Assembly: GCA_914767715.1 (NCBI GenBank)
Contig: OU612070.1
Location: 27,952,025-28,016,024 of the forward strand
DNA: 64,000 bases
DNA from: Membranipora membranacea
Taxonomy: Eukaryota; Bryozoa; Gymnolaemata; Cheilostomatida; Membraniporidae
Direction: 5' to 3'
Shown: piece after piece, positions 37,401 through 49,400 of the stretch
How the letters are laid out: each line of letters begins with the position of its first letter
How positions within the stretch are numbered: position 1 is the stretch's first letter
Program-made: the position numbers and the translations under genes
The notes under the pieces: model-generated
The model's input: the letters and a program-made list of their open reading frames with translations, nothing else
Databases searched by the model: none
What the model was told of the DNA's origin: nothing

Positions 37401-40400
37401 GTGTTCATCATAAAATTTGATTTTTTCTGATATATGACTAGTCTAAATTGACTTTTTACGTCACGCCATACAATGCATTTCTTTTGTGAAGCCGTGAAAA
37501 TATGTGAAATTTCAATCATTAATTCACAACAGATCATAAGCTCGAATCAAAACTAATTATGATTTTCTCTAAGAGTACTCTTCAAATGTCACACACATTG
37601 ACTTTCAAAAAATTAGCTTGCATATTGCAATGACAGTAGACTCTCGAATACGGCTAATATTTTCACCGCCTTTGCATAACGCCAAACATGCTGTCCAAAT
37701 AACCATTATTGTGGCCAAACAAAGTTTTTTCGAAAGTTCTCACATACGAAGCCGCTTTCATTAACCATGGTGCACACAAGAAATGCCAACATAATTTTTC
37801 ATTGCATCTTCATTTTTCTTGAATTTAACGCAAAAGAATGCCAAAAAACACCTCAACAGTCCCTAAAAAGACCTCAAAAGTCCCTAAAAGTAGCTGAAAA
37901 TTTTACGATGAACGCAATCTCTAAGTATACATTCCACCTGATTTGAAATTTCTTGCAATTAATTTGACTGCTCAATCTGCATTGACAAAAAGAGCGTTTT
38001 CAGCCTCATTTCCTCCCTAAAATGACACAACGTCATCGAATCAAGTTCAGCTATTCATTTTCAGTAGCTCGGCAGCTTTCCAACGGTATATGATATGTTG
38101 ATATTCGGATCAGTCTTTGACATTACCTTACGCTCTTGTTCATTATCATCTCATCATCTGGATAACAAGTCCCTTATCAGAACAACAGTATCTTATCAGT
38201 GATAAAGGGAGAAATTATGTGGACACGAAAGAAAGCTGTGATATCGACTGAAGAATTACAAATGTGGAGTCACCAGAAATGAGACAGCGGATTATGCGCC
38301 TAAAACCAACGCATTGAGCAGCAACAAATATTATGACGTTTTTATCACCTTTGCAGCTGACCTCAGAAGGATTACCGGCAGGGTATCTGGACAGAACAGC
38401 ACTAGCGACAGCGCAATATTCCGTAAGGAGAGAACGCCTCCCGCTGCCTCTGGTGACAAGACAAACCGGGAGCATTCAGCAGAACATCCTCACAAGGAGC
38501 CACAGCATGTAAACTAAATCAAGCAGAGCAGAGCAGTCCGAGGGCAGCCCCATGTCATTTCTTTTTTAACTATTAGTCCCTAATTGAACAATATTATGTA
38601 ATATGCATTATCACCATTGCGATGATCTCGAAAAATGCTAACAGAAACATCTGTCATATTCAATCCAGCCAATTTTCGAAAAAAAATGACATGGGGCTGC
38701 CCCCGGACTGTTTATTGTTTTTCTTTACTGCTCTTGTATTGCCTTCATGATCAAAACTGAAAAAGATCCAACAACAATTATTTCAGAGTATATATGTATC
38801 ACTCGTGACATTGTGCGTACTGACCACTGAGTAACATTAAACACTACAGAAAGACCAAAGCAACTTATATAATAGCAGCTAGTTTTGCAGTGGTTACGCA
38901 ATATTCTCACACTGAAAAAATTCATAGCACTTCTGGGTAAAAATTATGTATAGTGTTAAATATTGTCCACCCCCCCCCCCTTCACATCCATGAGTTTTTT
39001 CTTTCTAGTACTATACCAGCCCAATAAGCGACCACTTTGTAACTTGTTCCCTTAGATTGGTCTTACAGGTGGATCTACATGTTCAATTTGCCAATGCTGA
39101 CTGTACCTTGTGCTGATTTCCATCTAGGTGCTGGGGTGCTTTCATTAGTAGCTGCTTCTCTTTCAACATGATTTAAGGAACATTCACCTTTGTTAACTGC
39201 ACATCCAGATATTGGTTTCACAGATTTGGGATTGATCATCTGCCTCACTGGATCCCACCAGGACTTGGTAATCAGGTCGCTGTACAGTTTATCACAATAT
39301 GAATCTTCTCATGCTAGACCGCAATATTTTCTGTATAAAACTTCTTAGAAAATTGTGTTGAAAATTGTGAGAAGCACAACGCTTTTTGGAGGCCTTATCC
39401 CTAGCTTTCATCAGTCGGTTGATCGATGTTGTAATCCTTAGTGGTCAGTCTCATGTTTCTTATTATTACTATCTATATTTCTAACTATTGGTTTGCACAC
39501 ATCATGATGTGTTAAAACCTGCAAAAATTTCATGAGGGACACCTTGAAAAGTAAGATTGAAAACGATTATATAAGAATTCATCTTAAGATTTTTTTAAAT
39601 TTTAAAAAGAAAATAAGGTCTGTATTTCTGATATGATATGCTGCTCAGGTTAGCTGAATATTCTAGTATAACAGAGGTAGTTAGTGGGTAATGGAAGCTT
39701 TTCTATATACGCTGCCTACAGATGGTGAAGATGTACAAGTCTATAGGTGTGCTACTTAGGTCATACTATGGTAATTATTATCTTGAATCTTGAATGATAT
39801 GATCTTAAGTTGTTGAGCTTAGCATTGAGGTACCATGCTGGATGGACAGCCGTTACCTACCTTTGGTCTGATACATACTATGAAGAAGCGTGTTATGAGG
39901 TCTTTAGGCATACCTGATCGTTTGAGGTTTAGCATCACATGAGGGGGCCTAACTTTCTCACCAATCATAGCAACATGCTTGCTGAATGGTGCAAACAGCG
40001 CACACCTTACAGATGTCATTTTGGATTGGAGGTTGTAGGGAGTGGTCAGTTCTTTTATAGCTTGCCAATTAAAGTTCTCTCATCTGCGTACATCGTATAA
40101 TTTTTGTGTCGATGTAGAGGAGCCAAAACATTGTTCCAAGTAGAGTGCTTTGAGGTGAACCATTTCTGACTGGTTGTGTTTCACTGATGGTAGTACTGAT
40201 ATATACTGAATGATATCAGCCGTTAAGAAAAGTGTGGTTAACGCTAAGTAGATCGATGCAAACGCCTCGCTCTACTAGCATTGTTAAAAGTTCCCTTCTG
40301 TCCGTCAAATGAGGCATACTGTGTGTTATTTTCGTCTAAACTCGTTGTTAACTTAGCTATTGCACAAACGATTGTGTTGCCTGTGCTTTTACAAAGCCGA

Positions 40401-43400
40401 GAAACAAATTGGTTTTGATCAATATCAGGCAAATCTGATTACATATAGATATTCATATAGCTTTTTCTGAAATGTTATCAAGTATATTATATAAGTCTGA
40501 AATCTGGAACTCAGAACTTGCAGTTTTGTATGTTTTACAATAGTCAGTGGCATAAACAGATCTTCAACCCACATCTGTTATCAAGAACGGTATTCATTAG
40601 ATGATGCTGCGTTCTTTGTGTTGATATCTGTTAGCCAACTTTTCACCTGAAAGAAGGTCCAGCCATTTACGAGCTATTCATTGAGGATCGGAGTTAGTCA
40701 ATATCGGTAGTGGAACCACCAATAGATGAGTAATAGGTGGAATGTTTATCTGTAGATTTTTACTGATTCATGATTTCACCATTTATTGTGCATGCAGGTT
40801 CGATGGTTGATTTAGTTTGTAGTTTACTATATCCAAGGTAGCCTTGGGGTCATTGCTGGAGAGTTTTTCCTCAATTCAAATGTTCTTTTCTCTGTGGAGG
40901 TGTTGTTTGAGCAGTTTACCAAGAGCACATGCTTTTCAACCTTTGGAGTATGCTTTCTGTTTGATGTTGAGTTTCTTTCAAGAGCATCTAACCAGGGCAT
41001 TGACTTGTAGCTGCGCTCTTTCAGAATGACTGGGCAATGCTTATCTAATATGCAACGCTTCGTAGTCGGAAGCATGTCGGCTTGCTGGTTCAGATCTGGG
41101 ATTCTGATGGCCTTTCAAGCCATCCTTCCGCATTATTTCTAATCTGGCCTGAGTCTTGATTTTGCGAGAGTTCAAGTAGCAGTAGCAGTTGTAATCTGCG
41201 GTCATTATAGAGCCTAGCATGGGACCTGAGTTGTGTTCTCATGTTAAAAGTGGAGCCAGTTTTTCACAATCTATCATCTGCATCTGCATATTTGGTCTAG
41301 ATGAATATATTCTCTTAATTAAATTGGAAAAAAACAATGTTTATATGAGATTGAAAACATCGCATATGTTTTCATGTCAAGAAATCACCACGAAGAAAGA
41401 AATGATGTTTGTGATTTTTGAAAATGTTTCTGACTGTTGTTGCTGTCAGCTTTTGTTTTAGATTGATGCTATTGGTGATATTGGTGATATATGCATGAAT
41501 ATATGGCTCAATGTTTTGGAGTGATCACCTTAAGCCAGATTGTACCTTTGACGTAATGCGTTTCACAACTTTTGTCTGAATAGATGTATGACGATGTTTA
41601 GATGGCTTCACTACCACTGATTCAATCAAATGGATTTGCAGTGTGAAAGTCATACTCATCCAGCAATGATGTAGCCCTTTAGTTGTCGTTTGGTGGAAAC
41701 ATTCTTCATTGTCATAAAAATATGCAGTTTTGGATATTGCAATCACAAGACACAAGGTGTGAGAGAAGCGTTATTGGTCAGCATCTCAGCTCTTTTATAC
41801 ATTGTTATATGACGAATCAGTGGTGGCTGTTTTGAGCAATTGGTTTGACAGTATCAGGGTATTCCACTTCATCAGTTAAGATTACCAAGTGTATAAAGCG
41901 AAGAGTTATGCAGACTGCAGACTATCTTTGATCCAAAATATTCCAGAGTGCTGTTATGGTCTTAGCTCTAAATCAGAAAAAGACACAATACAAACAAAGT
42001 AAAGTGGTCTTGACTTGATGAAAGGCTCGAATTTAAACAAATGGCTGAAATGAACGGAAAATAAAATAAAAATTTAAAAGTATAAAAAATACACATTATT
42101 TAGACATGATTGGACGGTTGTTCCCAATGATATAGATAGGAGGTATTAGATCGGTAAAAAATTGTGAGGAGGAATTCAGTTGAACAAGCTGAATTTGAAT
42201 TAGGAGATATCTGAAATCAAGATATTTGGTTCCACACTGTGATCAGCGAAGACAGCAAGAAACATCTATTAACCTCCCATTAATTCCTCCCAGCTAGTCT
42301 GAGCCCCCCAGACTTTGCCCAACAAAGCAAAACATCCCTCCATGGGTCCCTCCATGGGTCCCTCCATGGGTCCCTCCATGCGTTTAAAATAACATGTTAC
42401 AATAAACAAAAGGCGACAGTGGTAGGTAATAAGTATATATATGAGTTATATGTGTTAAACGTTTGCTCTGTGAATAGTGCTAATGATAGCAAATATGTGA
42501 GATGTTATGGTTTTCATTTGCAGTTGGAGACAGAGGACCTACAGAAACAGCATATGTATGAGGTGGGTTATTTTGTGTACGCCCCCTATATATATATTAC
42601 ATAGCCTTAGTCTCTGTCTGGTTTTGTGTTGTTATTCTGTCTCATTCAGTCAACAAATGTCACACCAACACCAATTATCTGGTCACAACGATCAAGCAGG
42701 ATAAATGGAACCCCGTCCACACCAAGGATTTGGAGGTCACTTCAACCGGAGGAGTCTCTAACTCCTTGATTCCACCTCCTTCCTACCATCAACAGAGCTT
42801 GTCCATGCAAAATTATTGAAACATGAATTATAAACAACATTATGTGTATACTCGATGAGTTAAGGCACTTTCTTTCGTACATACCAATGCTCAGCAAGTC
42901 AAAGATCCAGGTTGATCACCTAGAAGCAAATAAAATTGAGTTTACTCAGCTTCGCTTGAGGCGAGTCTTCTAGCTATCCGCCCCATACTCGATAATGTTA
43001 ATTATGTATATAGAAATAGGTGTGAATATTAAATTTTAGTTTCTCTCCCATAGCCGATTATTGGTAATAAACGGCTAAGTTTACTTTCAGATTTATGATG
43101 TGAACGAATATGTGTATTTGGAGCTAGCTTCTCTTGAGCGAGAACAGACAGATATTGATAAGGAAGCTGCCCGCCTTGAAGTCAGACTTCGTCGAGCGAT
43201 GAATGAAGGTACTACATAATGACTCTTGGTATTTTGCTGGTATTGGGTTGGTGGTATTCATTTATACTATTTCGTTTCACAGTACGGTATTATATATATA
43301 AATATATATGTAAATTATATATGTTATTTTTTATACCCTAACCAATCAAGTCCCTACTTAATAGCCAATGGCTCCTTTTCTCCATTGTGTTATGGACTTG

Positions 43401-46400
43401 GCTGCCAGCTCATCTTAAATATAGCGCCTCATTCAGCTTGGTTTACAAGCTCCATATCTATGTCAACAGCAATGGTTCAGGTCATATTTCTATTATAAGT
43501 CTATTAAAATATATTCTATGATTGCAGGTAACACAGTTCTAGAAGAGAGGCTTACAGAGCAGTGGTTTGTTCTTGTCAATAAGAAGAATGCTTTAATCAG
43601 GCGACAAGAAGAACTGAATATCCTGTGAGTTATCTACTCATACTTGCACTGATACTGGTACTGATATTTGTAATGATTCTGGTAATTTTTCTGGCACTGG
43701 TACTTATACTGTTACCTATATTTGTATGGTTCCTGTACTGGTATTGATTTGGTACCAAGTCAGGCACTGGTATTTGTAATGATTCTGGTACTGGTAATGG
43801 CACTGGTTCTGATACTGATCCTGGTGCTGATCCTGGTGCTGATCCTGGTGCTGATGCTTCCGTTTAAATACACCACATTGATTACTCACCATATACATAT
43901 GATCTGGTTTGATCCGCTTTCCCTGCGTTGTGAATATCCCCTGTTCTATGCAGTTTTAATTAGCACTTTGTAATTTGTTAAGTGTTAATGGAAAATAAAT
44001 TGTGAAAATTTTCTAGCAGATTTGACCTGGATATTGGCTCATGTTTAGATGTGTAAATCATGATTTACTCATTAAAAAGATGAAGCAATAATATGTCCAA
44101 GGTCAGTTTGATAGATTCTTTGTTCTACTTCTCAGGATTTAATCAACTACCTCTTTTCTTGTCTTGATACAGAGAAAAAGAGGAGGATTTGAGTAGAAGA
44201 TATGAGTTACTGAATCGTGAGCTGCGCCAGATCATGTCTTTACAAGGTATCTCATAATGCGTTCCTTAGTATGTGGGCTATAGTTTATCATAAATCGAGA
44301 AAAGATAGCAAGGTGAAATGATCCTGGCCTCTAGCTCATCTGGACTCATTTATAAAATAATATTTTGATTTGGCCGCTTCAAATGTACAAGAAATGAAAA
44401 GTAGATCACTTTTTGTTTATAATATAAAGAGAGTTATGTCCCTTCACCTGTTTTTTCTTACCTCACATCTAATAAAAGGCATCAGCTAGCAGCTCTGAGT
44501 AACCCAAGACAAGTTATCAAGTTTTATTGTATCTATCAGTATTGAATATGTGAGCGCAAAGACACAAAAACATTCTAATCCAATCAAAATAAACAACTTT
44601 TATACTTGGCTTATAATTTTAATTTAAAATTACTCCTATCACACACAAAAATTGCAAACATGTGAAAAATCAGATAAAACACACAGAGAAACGATTAGAC
44701 AAATATTTAGCATATTTTACAAAGAGATTCTTGAAGTTCTGTATAATTTTGCAGTTTGTCTGCTTACAATAAGATTGTGAGGAAAGAAATGGATAACTGT
44801 AGGTCTACCAATTTTCGTTATCATAGGAAACCAAAAGGAACCAAAAACATGTTTTCTACACCTAAAAACTCATTTCTTTCCAGATATGTTACAAGGTTCA
44901 ATTGTTAGGTTAATGCAGTAGTGTTTTGCGCCTTATAAATATACTAAATTCAACCAGGGAGGGTCCAGGGAGGGTCCCACCCTCCCTGATTCAACCTGCC
45001 TTTTTGGACTAAAATTTGTAGTTGTCTTCTCATTGTTCACACATCTTCAAATACCATTTGCTTACTTTGTCGCCTTATCTAGGGTTATGCTGGTTCCTAA
45101 TTTTTTAACTCATTTTAAAGGCACTTGACGTTCATTCTTTAATCAGTACCAAAATTACTGATTACAGATTGGGAGAAGAGCTCATATCAGCGAGAGAAGG
45201 AGCAGGCCCTCCTGGACGAGCTCGTCAGCGTGGTGAATAAGAGAGATGAGCTCGTTATAGCTATCGAACAGCAGCAGCAATGGTAAGTCTCACTCTTACG
45301 GCCTCAACAATGTATCTCATGCCGTGAGCTTATGAAACATGTGTTGAGAGGCTTTACCAAAGCTTACTAAGATAATCAAAGCCTTGATTCAGGGATTGCC
45401 AAGGCGTCTTTTCTGTAAAAAAGAACAGATAACTCCAAAACTTTACTGGACATATCAATGCAAAAACTAGGGAAGCAGTAGGAGACTAGTTAGAATCATT
45501 ACAAGACTCTCTAGGTGAGACAGTCTTGATGTGGAATTCCACTACACACATTTAAGTGTACCGTCTCAAAAAAGTGTAAGGTTCCATCGCAATTAACACC
45601 GGCGCAACAAAACATGTGTTTTTACCGGTTTATTAATATGAGTAAGCGTGTTGTTGTTTATTACACAAGTAGTGGTAGGAAAGTTTGGTAAACTCCTTGA
45701 TCTAAGGTAGAAATAAATACACGGTGGTTTTGGTCCGATCTCCTAAACACACAAGCCCTGATCTGCACAAAGATCATGGGATGTTGCCATCAGATCAACA
45801 ATAATCACTGTTATAGGTTTGTTTGTTTTGTTTTAATGTACACTCTTTATCCAAAGATGCTAACATTGAGATAATAATGAATTATGAGATAAAAAACCCC
45901 TCGGAGAGAGGAAAAAGAAAAGACATAAGTTATAAAAATAATACATGCTAGGAAAAATAGACTGGGTTCTTCAGGATAGCCTTGCTGCACTTGGGGGTTC
46001 GTGATCGTTTGATGTATACATCGGTCTGACACTTGCTAACAGATCTCATCGGTGTTAGACTAGGTTTCTCATTGAGTTTGTATCTCAACGAATGATCGGG
46101 ATTGCTCACGATTCGTGTCACATACGTTGAGCATACATCCCATAGTGTGTCGCATAGAGTTGTGAGTTTCGCAGCTACAAGTCTGTCAGTATAATGTTCG
46201 ATGTCGTGGAAGATTATATGTAGAGCTAATTTCTGGATTTTCTCTATTTCGTCTTTGTGATAGTCCGCTAGAAACGGGTACCATGCAGGGGCAGAATAGG
46301 TGACAGTTAGCAGTATTTGAGCCCGATACATCATAACAAGAGTATCTGTGTTTACCCCCGACTGTTTTGAAGACCAACAAGCCATGGATCTTCCTGTTGG

Positions 46401-49400
46401 CAGATTTCCGGATCTCGGCTACATGAATATTGAACACTAGATGACTGTCAAGTGTCACACCCAGAAGTCTTAGGTTTAGTATCTGTACTTCTCACATTAT
46501 GTACCATAAGAAATTTCTGGGCCAATTATGTGTTTAGGAAGGTGTTGAGGGAGGTTTCCATTGTACTAATGGTTTTAGACTGTAAGATGGACAGAATTAA
46601 CAAGAGATGGGGGGGGGGGGGTCTTCTCCAAATACGACCAGATTGAGGCTTTCAGAATAATGCCAATATCCACCTTGTATTACATAATAAAACCCACAGT
46701 ATTAAATCCAGTCTATGAATTTTCCATCTAGATCCCACATCCTGTGGAATATAGACCATTTTTTGGTCTCATTTCAATCATGACTTGAGGTGAGCTTCGC
46801 AAGACACGCTTTCTTAAAAGTCAAAGGTGTGTGAGGCCAACCCTTATAGAGGTTAAAATCCATGGTAAATGTGTAAAAGCTTAATACATTAGCGAGTTGG
46901 AGTGTTGTATTTTTTTATTCCGCCCTCAAATCAGCTTGCCATAATTTCTACTTTCCAACACTGATGTAAAGCAAAGTGATAAAAATAAACTACCTGAGCG
47001 TAAAGCAACTGTTGTTAAAGATTATGGTATAAAATAATGTTGTTCTTTGATGTCAATATTGAAGTTTTCACTCAATGGTGAGAGGGGGATGTGAACCAAT
47101 GCCGTCATAGCCAGGAAAAAATACATCTGCTGACTAATCTTCATGTATCCGTACATTACATAGCATTGGCATGAGTGATGGATAGCCTCAAACAGTTTTG
47201 GTCAGCTAGAGCATATATATTAAGGAAAGAAATTTCACAACAGTTTTTACCTGGTCCTTTATAATCTTATGATACCTTATGACTCATTTTACTTCAACAG
47301 TCAACAGGCTTGATATTTGACTTCCGTGACTTGTGGTAATTCAACTCAAAGGAGTGACCGCATAGTTTAAAAATGACGTCATCTTTATCTACCCATGTGC
47401 TTAAGTCCATCCTTGCCTTGTGTTCTCCCTGGATATCCCGACTCGCAGCTGACTTAGAATTTAATCTTTCTAATTGTTTTATATCTGAAAATCAAATAAT
47501 TGTCAAATAAAATCACAACCGTCAAGACAGATCAGCTTCAGCCGTTTATTGGCTAAATGCGGTCAAGTTGTAGGTAGGTGCTAAATGCGGTTAAATTTTG
47601 GAAATGTAGAACTTGCGCTACTTTCATGAATAGAATCTTCCATCATGTTTTTTTTTGCTTTTCCTTACTCATTATTTTCTCATTTTTAAAATATTTTGAA
47701 CAAAAATTCTTGACTGAATGACATCTGGTGTCTTTGAAAAAAAAACTAAAAGCTAAACTTCTCTAGACTTTACTTTAGATCAGCAGCTGTTCCAAGCGCT
47801 GTCGTTATTTGTTGACCATTTTATTTTTTTCCTATAAATTATTGTGTTTTGTTGTTGTGAAATCAGACCAGTGCAAGCGCTGCTAAAAGGATTAAACAGA
47901 GCGCCGGTGTGTCTCGTGGCCAACTGCTTATTGATTCATGTGTTCATTGATTACATGACGGGAGGCGGCGACAGACAGCTCAAAGTATAACCACTCGTAC
48001 TCTGTACACCCCACCTGACACTGCTGAGCAGGTTCTCTCCGCATGTGTCATAGTGCCTGCCGCCATATACACATGACAATGGCCCCCTAGGCGACATGAA
48101 GCTCTAACTCCCTCACACAAAGATGCAAGACAAGATATTAAAATCGCCTCAGGGCACGTAAATGGGCCATGGATTATGGAGGACACACGATAACACCTAT
48201 TTTAATCGGCCTTATGTCCAAGTTTGTAGCTTTGTACTTTTTGTAAATATTGGGAAAATAACTCTGAGAAATGACGGAAAAAACAATACAATGTCATGCG
48301 CAAAGTTTTAATTTAATTATGAGTTATGCCATGGGAAAGAAACATGAAGGGCGCCTTTTCATTGAAAGCCAGTCGATTCATTAATTCCTGTTTTATTGAG
48401 AACCGATCACAGATCAAATGCCAATCGCCTTGTTATTCCTGCATTTCATATTGCTGTTCATAATGACAGAAATCCCCACTAATCCAGCTTTTGTGTCTTT
48501 CACTGGTTCATTGTGGGAGACTGGCTTCTAGCTACTAGTTTCCATCAATTATATGCCACTTTCACGCAGATCTTTTGTGCTGAATCAACCAAACTTCTGT
48601 TTCATTTGTTATTTTGATATCTATTCAATAATTTTGAGTGAAATTTTACCTATTATTAGTGATGGTTGTGCTAAACGCTGTTGAATTCCACCTTTTGAAA
48701 TGCACAAAACCCATGTTGGCAAACATGCACTGAGTTACTTGGGATCATTAGTAATGTTATGAATAGCTCTTAGGTAATATTTTGGAGTGCCATATACCCA
48801 ACGATTCATAGAGCCGTCGCTTTTATTGTTTCACCATTGTTGTGGTGCTGAAAACAGATTTTAGTTGTGCGCTCTTGAGCCCTCAATACCAGTTGGGGAT
48901 TAAGTACGTTTCTTTTCTCCACTATTCCCCTTCAGAACTGTTAACTGTCCAAATAATTGGATTTCATTGCATAACTGTCAACCCCTGTGCTACTTAATAT
49001 TTCTGAACTCAGGTTCATTAAGTTTATTTTCAAAATTTTTATTTACACCGAAAAATTATGCGCCAAATGCATTCCATCACTGGCGTCCGAAGTTATTTCG
49101 GCTCTGCAGGCTGTGTGAAGTGGAGGACTAGGCATCTTTCATCACTGGTTATGACAATTTAATCATAATGAGATATTGCGCACCATCCTTATCCTCATCC
49201 ATAATTATTATCACCTGTTGTAATACTTTAAAATGATAATTAATTAAATCTATCACATTTAAAAACAACTTAATTATTTTGTAGCTCAATAGATATTTAT
49301 GTTAATTTACCTCTAGACAAATTGCTGGAGGCCTGCATGATGACATGCTGATACCGATCACACTGTGTAGGAGAGATGGAGGTTTGGCTTTAAATATTGA

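Noticed and set aside
47980-48186. Minus-strand 68-codon open frame in EHBP1 intron 21
   Set aside because: No splice sites or domain; the block is better viewed as possible regulatory DNA.
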